A DNA stretch of 64,000 bases from Cacajao melanocephalus. Its lineage: Eukaryota; Chordata; Mammalia; Primates; Pitheciidae. Both the position numbers and the translations under genes were made by a program. The notes beneath the pieces are model-generated. The model did no database searches and was not told where the DNA came from. It worked only from the letters and a program-made list of their open reading frames with translations. This document shows, piece after piece, positions 49,043 through 63,451 of the stretch. The stretch covers positions 62,001-126,000 of the forward strand of contig CAUYLG010075664.1 in the NCBI GenBank assembly GCA_963573385.1. The letters run 5' to 3'. Every line of letters begins with the position of its first letter. Within the stretch, counting starts at the first letter, position 1.

Positions 49043-50484
49043 GGAAAGATTAAAACAATAATTATGTTTGTGAAGAACAAAGATGTTAATCCAGAATACT
49101 ACTCTCCTGTGTACAATGGTATCTCATGAATAAATAGCAATAATCTGTTATATTTAGTTTTTCCTCCTCATAAAACTGAAATACATTTCCTGTTGTGTGT
49201 AGGTGCACGTTTCCTTCTGAATATGATTATTTATAAGGAGAGAATGCAGTGGAGATGGTTACGGGAATTTTGTACTCTAGGAATTAGATAGCTTCACTGC
49301 TAATTTTACAAGTAAACTGTAATTTCCTGAAGTTGATAATTTTTCTATTCTTTAAAAAAAATCTAGAGTAACTGAATAGAACATTTCAAAAAGTTGACCA
49401 AATCTTTTTCTCGTGTTAATCTTTTCATAATTTTTGAAAAGTGCTATACTGTATTAAATACTCTTCATTAAAATGGTACAACTTTGAAAAGGGCTGTTTT
49501 TCCATCTGTGCGTGTTGGAAGCTCTCTTTTGACTACAGAATAACAGATGCTATATGCAGTCTTAGTAGATACAATCAACTCTTTATTACTATTGCTGTGA
49601 AGACATATCTCTATGTCTAAGAGCTCTACAATTAGGATTATCCATATGTGAGATCAACTGACCAACTGCTTTTATGCCATAATCAATGGTCTGTTAAAGG
49701 ATCAACAAAATTTATATTCTAACAATTAGAGTAATATTCAGTAATTGTATTTGTAATGTGATCTTGGTATAGAGCAGCATGATGAAATTAAAGTCTTGTA
49801 TATATGCCATGAATTGATCAGTAATATAAAGGAATAATAATTTGATATATATAGGTGGCTATTCCCAGTAACTGAGGCATTATTTCAAAAGTATTTTACT
49901 CCACTATGCTTGATGTACATTTTTTAAGATAGAATAACAGCTTCCCAAGGCCTCTCAAAGAAACTTGTTGAACAGAATTTTAAAATTAATACTGACTTGG
50001 CCATATCATTAAAAACATCAGGCCTTGCACAGCAGAGAAGCCCTTTGACACTGTAGAGCTGAGGAGATTGTTTGTCCTTCTTGGATGGGGACCCAGAATG
50101 CTGTGTTCTGGAACTCGGGTTTTTCTGTCTTCTCTCTCTACTCTGGTTTGTACTTTTTTTTTTCCTGCAGATCCCAGTGTGTGGATGCTTCCAGTGTGAG
50201 ACTTGCTTTGGACACGATTGTCTCAGAAAAACCCTGAGGGCAGTTTTTCTCCTCCAGTAGAGAAAAGTGCATGTACTTAATGAAAGGGTTTTTTTTTCTT
50301 TAGCCCAGAGAAACTTGTTTCGTAATTGTGAGCAGGCAAGGCAAGTGCTGAGATGACAAGAAATGTGATTTCCATATGTAAAAGGAGGAATGCAATTCTA
50401 GAAGGCAGGGGAACCACTAGTTTCTTTTTAACTCCATGTAGGTGATAATGATGATAAAACAAGCTAACATTTATTAAAGTTTAC
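49043..50484. other. Unassigned sequence
   Basis: No gene or repeat was recognised. 50,040-50,260 is somewhat GC-richer and has a cysteine-rich plus frame (50072-50260, 62 codons) with no identifiable fold. Confidence 0.45.
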
Positions 50485-50650
50485 TATTCATTCATTCAAC
50501 AATTATTTATTTATTGGGCACCAGATACTTGCCAAACTCTGCTTCACACATTGTATATTCAGGGCTGAACAAGACAGATGAAACCTCTATCCTCATGGAA
50601 TTTATTTTACGTTCTGAGGGGACAAGAAATGAATACACCCTGGATAATTG
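50485..50650 (-). mobile_element. L2 LINE 3' end, antisense
   Basis: 'attcattcattcaacaatta' then 'gggcaccagatacttgcc', 'cagggctgaacaagacagat', 'cctcatggaatttattttac' and 'gaggggacaagaaatgaata' are the antisense L2 3' end in order. Confidence 0.75.
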
Positions 50651-51249
50651 GGAGGAAAAACAAAGTTGTTATTAGAGTCAATAGACTCTGGATTTAAATT
50701 TTGATTCTATTTATGTTCACATTTTGAACAAGATAGTTAAACTTGAAGACTGTTCATTGATAAATAAGATTTTACGGTGTCTAGTAAGAGTCATTATTGA
50801 CTTACCCAAAATTATGTAAGTGTTTTATAAAGATGTATGTAGGAAAATGGGAGACATAAATCTTAGACATACTGTATACCTCAGCCAGACTAAACTATGC
50901 TTTGAAAACTGGAAAATATCGCTATGCATCAAATTAATTAAGTTTCTCTTCTGTTCAGACATACATTGATCCTACCCTGTCACAGCAGCAGTTTATTTAA
51001 CCAGTTTCAACTCTTTTTCATTTGCCAGATTCTATTATAGATAATTGAGCACAAAAAAAATAATACCTTCTTTGTTAGTTTCCCACTTGTTTAAGAAAAT
51101 AAAGAAAAAAATGAAAAACAAAATTAAAAAGAAATACCTTCTTTGTAATAACAAATGGACAAGTGACACAGTTCACAGTTCACTGGAAAGTTCTCTGCTT
51201 TCAAAGCACAAGCGTTCTTTCCTTTTGTTTCTTTTTTTTAGTTGGTGCT
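50651..51249. other. Unassigned sequence
   Basis: A-rich near 51050-51140. No gene or repeat was recognised. Confidence 0.45.
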
Positions 51250-51370
51250 GTAGTGGGAGAATTACAAAGACCTGGATTCTGACTTAGACCCTGATATTCT
51301 TCAGCAGATGAAACAATGCTAGTCACCATATACCTCTGGGCTTCTTATTACATGAAAAAGATAAACCTCT
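51250..51370 (+). repeat. Possible MIR SINE fragment
   Basis: 'agacctggattctgacttag' and 'acctctgggcttcttattac' resemble the sense MIR core, but the match is weak between them. Confidence 0.4.
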
Positions 51371-53204
51371 CTTTTTTTTTCCCATTTTAAGTCAGGGTTT
51401 CTATTATTGCTGCTGTTTCTGCTGCCCCTTAAGCTACCAACCAACTCTGACACCTGTTCTCTGAATGGCCTTTCTTAATTTTAAAGGGTGGCAGGCAGGG
51501 AAACAAATGTATTGAGATTTTTGTGATATTTTTGTACAATCATTTTGACTTGACACTGTTATCAGGTTTAGGATATTGGATAGAGTCTTCAGAGATCCTT
51601 TATGGGCTGTAAGAAGTTAGGAAATATTATGTCTTTTTTGGTTGGGTTACCTGTCTCATACTATTATTGAGAAAAAAGAGGGATCATGTATGTGAAAGTA
51701 TTTTTAAATTCTACCTCATCATCTGTCAAATGAAAACGTGAAGACCACAGGGAGTAGAATTTCCTTTCTTTGCACATTTGCTTATAGAGCAAGGGTTCTA
51801 ACACTGATCTGACACCAGATCCTATGCCTTCCCTTCATGCTATGACTTCATACCAAGATTTTTCTGTCACAGTGGTTTACTAGTTCTATGACCTCAGCAA
51901 TTTTTTTCTCTGGTGTATTTCCCATTGTTATATGTTTCTAATGTGTGCCTTAACATTTTCTTCCTGTCTTTACAGGGTCATTTATATACCACGTGGGTTC
52001 AATTCTGGGGCTTAAAATGTCCTTTAAACTTCTTCTTAGGCATCTAGAGAATTTTTCCCTAAAAAGCATTTTTTCTTAAATATACTAATGTGTTTAAGCA
52101 AATAATAGTACAAGTTTATAAAAATTCTGAATAAAAATGGCCAGACACTGACAGCTTGAAATCTAGCAAAGCTTAGCACTGTCCCTGCTAATTGCTGCCA
52201 TTGCAAATTAGTGGAAGTCTTTTAAATCTCTTGACAGTGGTTATGCAACTTTCTACAGATAGGAAACTCTAGGCAGAGCATAACAGATGCAGTCATTAAT
52301 ATGCAGCTGCATATGCTTCAAAGCTCTGAATTTTGTGAGTCTTTTCCTATCCCATTATATGTCTCATTGCCAAAATAGATCAATGAGTCTTCCATCTAAG
52401 AAATGGCAGACTGGTTCTGTTTGAATGGGTCTCATCCATGTCTATGAAAACTTAAATATTTAAAAATTAAACTGTATTCTCCTAAAAAACATTCTTGTTT
52501 TCACAAAGCATATGGTTAAATTACTACACATTCTGGGGCTGATTTTAATTTACTTTTTTTGTTCTTGCATCTCCTGAAGGAGTACTTAAAATTCTCACAG
52601 TATATAGGGAAGGGTCAATTTATTTATTATTTTATTTTAAATCATCAGTGTGTTCAAAAAGCAATCAAGTACAACTTGCAGAATTTATTATAAACAATAA
52701 CAAAAATTCATAAAACTGAGTGTTTAAAGTATCTTGTATTTGTCTCGCCATTTAAAAATGTGTATGTATACATATGTATATGTGTGTATATACATGTGTG
52801 TACACACACATACACATATACATATATAGATATATACAAAATAATAAAGATACTTAGAACTAAGCTAATGAGTTATAGTAAATTGGTATTTTCCATAATT
52901 AGTTGAGATCCAGATTCCAAGTATTTCTAAATATAAATTGAAATGTTGTGCCACTTGTGGAAGACTTGCAGAAAGGGCAACCCTGGTATGTTTCCATTAA
53001 TGGCAAGAATTTTTTTTCAGACCAACTCTACCACAGAGAAGAACTGAAAAAAAAAAATCCATGAAACCATTGAAACACTATTAAGGTAGCAACAACTTAA
53101 GGGATCAATAATGCCGGAGAGAAAGAAAGCCAAAGTAGGCGGTTCACAAGGTCAGGATCACTCAGACATTCCAAAGGAGACATTCCTGACTTTCCTTCCA
53201 TACC
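51371..53204. other. Unassigned sequence with TG/CA palindromic tract
   Basis: No gene or repeat family was recognised over 1.8 kb except the alternating tract at 52,760-52,835. Confidence 0.45.
52760..52835. repeat. Palindromic (TA/TG)-(CA/TA) microsatellite
   Basis: A TATG/TGTG-rich left half is followed by an ACAC/CATA-rich right half, so the two halves are near inverse complements around a centre near 'gtgtgtacacac' (about 52800). It can fold into a hairpin or cruciform. Confidence 0.85.
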
Positions 53205-54250
53205 CCATCTTCCTATCTGTCTGGGCATCCTTTTGAGTGTTCATTCAAAACACAAGCACCCCATCACTTTTGGTTAACATTCTCTGTTGTCACTCTGGTC
53301 AGAACCATCACCACTCACCTTGGTTAGTGAAATACCTTTTTTTTTTTTTGAGACGGAGTCTCGCACTATTGTCCAGGCTGTAGTGCAGTGGTGCGATCTC
53401 GGCTCACTGCAATCTCTGCCTAGCTGTGTTCAAGCAATTCTCTTGCCTCAGCCTCCCGAGTAGCTGGAACTACAAGCGTGTGCCACCTCACCCTGCTAAT
53501 TTTTTTGTATTTTTAGTAGAGACAGGGTTTCACCATGTAGGCCAGGATGGTCTCGATCTCCTGACCTCATGATCAGCCTGCCTTGGCCTCCTAAAGTGGT
53601 GAAATATCTTCTTAACTCATTCCTGCTTTCAATCTTGTAATCTACATTCCATCCCAAGCTGTTTTCAACTAGCAGCCAGAGTGATCCTTTAAAAACAGTA
53701 AGACAATCATGCTAGTGTCTTTCTTGAAATCTTATGATGGCCTTTTGTTTCTCTTGATGAAAATTGAAGCCCATGTAATGATCTTACGTGATAGGAGTTA
53801 ATGGTCTTTTACTACTGTAATTGTCACATCTTACCATTGAACTTCTGTTTCAGCCACACTGGCTTCATTCATCTTCTCAGTCTTCCTTAATTTCTTCACA
53901 AGAATCCTCCAAGGCACACTCCCCATGGCTTTGCATCACTTGTATCCTTTTTCCCAGAACGCTTTTCCTCCAGGTTGTCGTAATACTTACTGGCTCTCCT
54001 CCTTCAAGTCTTTGGGAAAATATTACCCTCAATGAGGTCAACCCTGCTCACCCTGTCCCTTCCTTTAACCTTCTCAGTACTCCTTACACTGCTTTATTTT
54101 TATAATAAACTTATTACTTCTAACATATTATCTAATACTTATTATTCTCACTGTTTGTTGCATTTTCACCTCACTAGAGTGTAAGTCCTATCAGGATAAA
54201 AAAAAACCATCTGTTTTATTCACTTATATGTCTCATTCTCAAGAGTCAGG
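53205..54250 (+). mobile_element. L2 LINE, sense, split by an Alu
   Basis: Sense L2 landmarks: 'cactctggtcagaaccatca' (left of the Alu), then 'agcagccagagtgatccttt', 'aagacaatcatgctagtgtc', 'cagccacactggcttcattc', 'cctccttcaagtctttggga', 'actccttacactgctttatt' and 'ctcactagagtgtaagtcct'. About 780 bp of L2 excluding the Alu. The plus frame 53821-54105 (94 codons) is in the L2 3' region and has no start, motif or frame continuity of a functional protein. Confidence 0.85.
53327..53610 (-). mobile_element. 5'-truncated Alu with target-site duplication, antisense
   Basis: T-rich tail, 'gagacggagtctcgcactat', 'gcgatctcggctcactgcaa' and 'caggatggtctcgatctcct' lead to 'ctcctaaagtg', where the Alu stops roughly 40 bases before its normal 5' end. 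The flanks 'gtgaaatacctt' (53327-53338) and 'gtgaaatatctt' (53599-53610) form the target-site duplication, so truncation occurred at insertion. Confidence 0.95.
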
Positions 54251-54959
54251 ATGAGAGGAATTATTGAGAGTCACAATAGCACTTAAGTGACTGACAGAGG
54301 AAATGATGACAGCAAAGAACATGAAAAAGAATGACTAGAAAACATGAAGAACACAAGGACCATGCTGTAGGCCAATTAACCAAAGGCTCAGAAGTTCACA
54401 AACTTATGATAAAGGAGATATTAGGAAACAGTATGAGAAACATGTCAGTGGAGTTTTGGGAACTAAAGTTAAGTGAAAATGTATTGACAGGTTGTTTTAA
54501 AATTTTTATTTAAAAGGGAGGCTTTAGCATTTTTAAGTGTTGATGGAAGGTATATGAAGAGTGGGGGAAAATAGAGAAGGGGAGAGAGGGAGGAAGACAG
54601 GGGGAATTTAAAAAGAGAGAGCCAATTAGTAAGACTGAAAGATGAGATCTCTGAGATCATCGTTGATGAGATTAGGATCAAGGGTGGAAGGCAAGGTGAA
54701 AGACATCTTTCATAGTGACAAAAATGAGAGAATACATGGAGAGAGATACTAGAAATTATGGAACAATTTGAGAACACTTGTATAAGATTACTTCTATTTT
54801 CTCTATATTGGGTGGGGCTAGTGTTTTTAGTATGATAGGCAAATTAGTAGGACTAGATATTTCAGAAGAACTGAAAAAGCTTAGGTAATGTGTGAAAAAT
54901 AGTCACAATGTATGGAATATATACTGTGCCTTCTTGGACTAAGAATGTCCATATATTAT
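54251..54959. other. Unassigned, purine-rich in part
   Basis: 54,540-54,660 is G/A-rich on the plus strand. Frames 54331-54513 (plus) and 54469-54777 (minus) have no recognisable domain. Confidence 0.45.
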
Positions 54960-55140
54960 GTCAGTAACTCCTGTAACACCCTGATGACTATGTTTTATTC
55001 CATTTCCATATGAAACTTAGGATAAGTAGTTGACTCAATGTTACCCAGGTAATAGATAATGTTACCAGTATTGATACATGGGTAGTCCCATTCTGGGGTT
55101 CATATTCTTAACCACGAAGCTAGAAGCCTCCGTAACAGAG
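54960..55140 (-). repeat. MIR SINE, antisense
   Basis: 'aactcctgtaacaccctgat', 'tttattccatttccatatga', 'aacttaggataagtagttga', 'ctcaatgttacccaggtaat' and 'attcttaaccacgaagctag' follow antisense MIR. Confidence 0.75.
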
Positions 55141-57985
<2,845 letters not shown>

Positions 57986-58512
57986 CTGTTCTCTGGTTCC
58001 TCCATGTCCCAGTCGTTCACCTCAGAAGCTGGATGACATTCTCAGTAGTTTTCTTCTTTCTTTCAATGGTGGGTAACGACTGTGGAATTCTGGGGAGATC
58101 TCAGCCTGATCCTCAGGCCGTAGAGACCTCTTTATATGGCTCATCTTTTTGTTCCTTCAAGTACTGAAAACTGTCTGGTCAGGTTCTCTGAGTCTGTTTT
58201 GGAGGGGCCAGCATCATACAGCATGAAAGGCAGGCCCATGTCAGATGCTTCCTTGTGAAGCCTGTGCTTTGTCCTCCTGTGTTCAAAGCTGTCCACCTGA
58301 GTTAGAGTCTCCCATTCCTGCCATCTTCTCTTTAGTCTTCTCACAAAAACACTCAGATTTTCGAGAGTTTGCATTGCTTCGGGTTAATGATCAGTTGAGG
58401 TAGATTTAGAAGTTGTGCATGAGAGGCCACCAACCCAACGTGATTTGACTCAGCAAAGCAGGATGTTGGAATGTGGTTCAGCTTTTTCATCTCTTTTTGC
58501 TAAACTGAGAGG
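57986..58512 (-). pseudogene. Possible decayed exon or pseudogene, gene not recognised
   Basis: On the minus strand three reading frames in turn carry protein-like text. Frame a (58499-58356, 48 codons) includes NHVGLVASHAQLLNLPQ. Frame b (58383-58144) includes RRLKRRWQEWETLTQVDSF and ends LEGTKR. Frame c (58156-58025) includes SPEFHSRYPPLKERRKLLR. A short further stretch in frame b (58041-57986) reads NDWDMEEPENR. Neighbouring frames overlap, as expected if single-base indels broke one original frame. The segment is preceded by a pyrimidine-rich tract and AG (exon start 58512, or 58499 from a second AG) and followed by CAG/GTAACC (donor at 57985-57984), both canonical splice signals. There is no poly(A) tail, so it does not look processed. 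I cannot name the gene, and chance cannot be excluded. Confidence 0.38.
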
Positions 58513-58544
58513 CTGTATATTAAAGAAATTAAAAGGATCCAAGT

Positions 58545-58745
58545 GCCAGATTCCTGGACGTGAATCCACCTTTGCCACTAGATAGCAAGAATAGCACCTA
58601 TCCTCTCTGTGCCTTGGAGTCCTACTTGTAATGCAGACATCTAACTTATAAGGAATCTTTGAAAATTAAGTGTGTACACATGTGTAAGGTGCTTGGAATC
58701 ACTCCTGGCATAAGGTGTTGCCATATAAAGTAGGAATTATGGTGA
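58545..58745 (+). repeat. MIR SINE
   Basis: 'gtgccagattcctggacgtg', 'aatccacctttgccactaga', 'atcctctctgtgccttggag', 'ctacttgtaatgcagacatc' and 'ggtgcttggaatcactcctg' follow sense MIR nearly end to end. Confidence 0.8.
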
Positions 58746-58918
58746 TTTCTCCTTCTTCAGTTCTTGTGTTGTAGAATTATTTTGGAGACCTTGTGGTAGA
58801 TTGACAAGTTTGGGTTTATATATTCTTGAATCCTGGGACCGTATACTGTTAAAATGATCAAAACTCTAACATGATTTTCTAATAATTATTAGTGGCACAA
58901 TTGCTTTATCCTAGTTAG

Positions 58919-59222
<304 letters not shown>

Positions 59223-60529
59223 CAGTGATTTTTTAAAAATCAAAATTTTACCAAAGGAAATAACATTAGACATATTTTCCACTTATGTTCCCTAAATAGA
59301 GTTAGTATATATTTCAAATAATTTTGTAAAGGAAATAATATAATAATATGAACTTAATAGGTCTCACATACAACTGCTTCATAACAAAAAACAAAAGCCT
59401 ATTCTAAATTTTTGGAATCATAAATTGTAACATTACTGAAATGGTGGGGAGATGTCATTTGGGCACAAGAAAAAGACATAGGCATAGAAAAATATCACTT
59501 GGGCATAGGAAAATATTGACAGTTTATTTACTCTTTATGGAAATGCAGACTCTAATCATGGAATCCTAGTGTCTCTGATGGGCAAAGTAAAAATGAGTTT
59601 TGAATTGATCTAAGCTCTTCAAGGAACACTTATGTGAGCACTCAGAACACTGCATCAAATAACAGACAATATTATTTTGGCCTGGATAGATAATGAGGTT
59701 TGATCTAGCCACAGGTAATCTTCACTATAAGAGAAACACTTAGCATGGCCCCGTAGGCTCACCAGTGTGGGTCTGCTTCGTAATGGATAAACTCCCAGGT
59801 AACGGAGAATTTGAGGAGTTGGATAGTTTTATCATTATTGTAAAACCAAATGTTAAAACAATTAAATAAACTAATTTTAGAATAGCTGTGCATATTTTTC
59901 TGAACTAAATATTAGAACTCATTTTTTTTTTGGCAAGTCCAAATGTGCTTTTGATTACAAAAGCCTGGAATCTTTGAAACTGGAACTCTTCCAAATGTTC
60001 TGGCTGCCATGGTGATGCTAGGAATAGCTGGAGCTAAACCTCTGTTTCCGACAAGAACTACTTTTGTGGTACAGATTCAGCGTAGCCCTAAAAAAAATGT
60101 ATCTAATGTATCAGTGGGTAGAACTAATTGCATAGAGTTATTAAAAAGTATCAACTATTGATTGATTCCTTATGGGAATAAAAAACACGGTTCTCATGGA
60201 ATGCTACGGATGAAACCATAATTACATTGTTCCTTTCTTTTGTCAAAGACCATTTTTGTGCTTTGACTCTATCCTAGCGTCTGCCAGAATAACTCACCAT
60301 ATGAAGTCCAAACTCTACCTGTGACCCCAAAGAGAAATTGCCTCAGAATATATGTTCTTCTTTCAATCTTACAGAGCAATGTATGTGAGACTCAGCGGTA
60401 CAATCTAAATACAAATGACAAAAAAAGATGACAAACAAAATCATAAGCAACTAAAATAACAGCAGAAAAACCCAGAAACTGGAAAATTATATGCATTATA
60501 TTTGTAATGCATATGATAAAGCTTTAATA
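59223..60529. other. Unassigned sequence
   Basis: No gene or repeat was recognised. Around 59454-59515 a short direct repeat with 'ttgggcataggaaaa' occurs twice in imperfect form. Confidence 0.45.
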
Positions 60530-61660
60530 ATATGAAAATTACTCTCACAAATTGGTAAGAAAAACACAAATGACAGCAAGAATTGGGTAAATTATGTGAA
60601 CAGGAAATTCACTAAAGCTTAAGTCTAAATATAATGAAAAATATGTGAAAAATTGTAAACCCTGTTAGAATCTTTAGTTATAAATTAATATAAAATTACA
60701 TATAAAATAATGAGATATTAATGATTGAGATATTGACAAAAATAGTTTTTGCATTGGTAGATTAAGAATTAGTCATTACATCTTTATTTAAATGCAATAT
60801 GGTAATATTTATTGGGATTAATAATAATAAAAAAAATCTTTTAAGTAGCAATTCCAGTTCTGTGAATCTATTCCATATGTATTTTTCCATAAAAAAATAC
60901 ATAAAATGTATTCCATGCAATACAATTACATAAAGATACAGCTATAAGTAATTTATCGAAGTCCAATAAAAAATGTAAATTAGGCTGGGTGGCTCACACT
61001 TGTAATCTCAGCACTTTGGGAGGCTGAGGCGGGTGGATCACGAGGTCAGGAGTTCAAGACCACCCTGGACAGCATTGTGAAACTCCATCTCTACTAAAAA
61101 TACAAAAAAAAAAAAAAAAAAACTAAACATTAGCTGGGTGCTGTGGAAAGCGCCTATAGTCCCAGCTACTCAGGAGGTAGAAAAATCGCTTGAACCCAGG
61201 AGGTGGAGGTTGCAGAGGCGAGATCGCGCTACTGCACTCCAGTCTGGGTGACAGAGCGAGATTCTATCTCAAAAAAAAAAAACAGAAATAAAAATGTAAA
61301 TTAAAACAAGGGGTTCTCAAAAGCAAGTGGTTCCATACATTGTGGAATATACACAATGGAATATCATGAAGAATATAAAATGAATGCATTAGAACTATAA
61401 TGGTTGTCTTAGGGGGATTTCTATTGTGTACTGCAATTGAAAAAAGCAGGATTCACAACTGTGAGCATACGTAATTCTGTTTTTTATAAACATGACAGAA
61501 AGAGAGAGAGTGCATATGTGAATAAGCACACAGCTATATAAACTGGAAGAAAGTTGTAGAGGATGCCCCCCAGGTTGTTCCAAAGTGGTGCTGTGGAGGC
61601 GTGAGGTAAGAAAGGCAGAAGAAAAAGATGCTTGTGATTATTCAAAACAGTGCGTAGAGT
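60530..61660 (+). mobile_element. HAL1/L1ME-type LINE 3' region, sense, split by an Alu
   Basis: Sense old-LINE text: 'gaaaaacacaaatgacagca', 'gaacaggaaattcactaaag', 'agtagcaattccagttctgt', then (right of the Alu) 'ttgtggaatatacacaatgg' and 'attgaaaaaagcaggattca'. Heavily decayed. The Alu at 60,983 interrupts it. Confidence 0.65.
60969..61303 (+). mobile_element. Alu SINE with perfect target-site duplication
   Basis: Alu body 60983-61281: 'ggctcacacttgtaatctca', 'gaggcgggtggatcacgagg', linker expanded to about 19 A (61107-61125), 'cgctactgcactccagtctg', A-rich tail. A perfect 14-base duplication 'aaaaatgtaaatta' lies at 60969-60982 and 61290-61303. The left end lacks a few bases of the usual Alu start. 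Confidence 0.97.
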
Positions 61661-63004
61661 ATGCTCACATTTAAATAACATGGTATGTTAAAATATGCGT
61701 GTGCAGGTTCATTTCTTCCAGGTGTAACCGCCTTCCTGTGTTGTACTGTCTTGAGCTGAAGACCTACCCTGTTTATCTGTCCTGTTACCTCCTGGGTTTC
61801 TGTCCCTCATCTCTTCGACTAATTAGGTCTCCCCAAAAATGTAAAGCATAAACAAGTAAAATGTATTTGCAATTCATGGCAGAAAAGACAACTTTTCTAA
61901 GACAAAGTGTAATTTGTGGACATGCACCACTGCCTTCAGCATAAATACACTCATTTCTCTTTCCTATAGTAGTTACACTTTGTACTCGCAGTACAAAACA
62001 CATCATTTCAGGAGATCTTCACCTTTTCATAGCAAGCCTTTTAAATGGAGTTGAGAAGGTAAAATTCCGCAATTGACTAGAATCCAGGTGTCTCTGACAA
62101 GTTGTTTGCTTTTTTTTTTAATATGCGGTTTGTTGTTAGTGTTTTCCATTTCTAATATAAAGATATTACCAAAAAGAACCTCTTTGCTGTTTTGACAAGA
62201 ACATTTCATTACATTTTTATTAAAGAAACACTAGGCTTAGGTCCTTCACAAAATGACTTGGGTTTATTCCAAAACATGTAGAATTTTTCCAGAGATACAA
62301 TGGTTGGTAACAATCTTTGAACCTCAGTTTTTCCATCTGCATAACTGGAGCAATCACTATATTAATAGCATATTCTAAATCCATAAGTATCGTTGAGACA
62401 TAGGTGTGTGTCTTACACAGAGTTTTAGAGATTGTCACTCAAGTGATCAAATGGGATATAACTTACAAAATAAATTTATAAATTTATAATATAAATTTGG
62501 TGTTGGTAAATTTATCCTATTACAGAGTGTAGCCCATGTAGAGTAGATTTTAATCTGGAAGCACCATCTTATTTACCATGCCAAACATACATGTGTATAA
62601 AGCCAAAATAGCAATGTGTTTATTCAGAGTGAAAAATGAAACAGTCCTGAAAACTAAAATACTTGAATTCATATTTGTGCTGATTCTTTTTTTGGCTCCA
62701 GTATCCACAGAGGAAGTTACAAGAAGCTATTAGTTTAATTTTAAAAATTATAGAACTGTAATATTTGAAGTTTATATGGCAAATTATCTCCTTGCATGCA
62801 GATATATTTGAAAATATTAATATGTCTACAGAAATAAAAATACTATATTATAGAAGTCAGATAAGAATAATTTTTTGACAGATTCCTAGTAAGAATTTAG
62901 ATAAATTGGATGTGTACTGGATTTTGCGTTCCATGACTACACCATGCCAGTTTTATTCTCCTCAATCTCATGCTTTGGGAGGTATCAACTCTAGTTAAAC
63001 CCTC
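61661..63004. other. Unassigned sequence
   Basis: A weak MIR-like stretch may lie at 62,305-62,440 ('aacctcagtttttccatctg', 'tagcatattctaaatccata'). Otherwise no gene or repeat was recognised. Confidence 0.45.
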
Positions 63005-63451
63005 TGTAGTGAGCAGAATTGTGTCCTCCAAAGATATGTTCAAGTCGTCAACCCTCAGACCTGTGAAGGTGACTGTGTTTGGAAACAGGGTCTTGGAAGA
63101 TGTAATCAAGTAAAAAATGAGGTCATGCTGCATTCGGGTAGGCCTTAGTGCAATGACTGATGTCTTTGTAAGAAGACCATGTGAATGAAGCCACAGAGAT
63201 ACATACAGAAAGTAGGCCATGTGACAATAGAGAAAGAGATTGGAATAATTTGTCTACAAGTCAAAGAACCTCAAGGATGCCAGCAACCACCAGAAGCTGG
63301 AAGATTCTCCCCTTGAATCCCTGGAGGGAGGGTGGCGCTGCCAACACTTTTAGTTTTCTCCTCTCTGGAACTATTAAATAGGTATTTTCTGTTGTTTTAA
63401 ACCATCTAGCTTGTGGTAATTTTGTTTTGGCAATTCTGGAAAACTAGTACA
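63005..63451 (+). mobile_element. MLT1-type MaLR LTR, sense
   Basis: Starts 'tgtagtgagcagaattgtgt', continues 'ccaaagatatgttcaagtcg', 'gatgtaatcaagtaaaaaat', 'agaagctggaagattctccc', 'ttctgttgttttaaaccatc' and ends 'aaaactagtaca'. Length of about 447 bp and TG/CA ends fit a complete LTR; no internal region is adjacent, so it is a solo LTR. Both short frames here (62897-63220 minus, 63181-63381 plus) are LTR-derived. Confidence 0.88.

Noticed and set aside
53821..54105. 94-codon plus frame
   Set aside because: It lies in the 3' part of a decayed L2; no start context or domain supports a gene.
60000..60018. Second X-box-like site around 'gctgccatggtgatg'
   Set aside because: It differs from the X-box pattern at key half-site positions.
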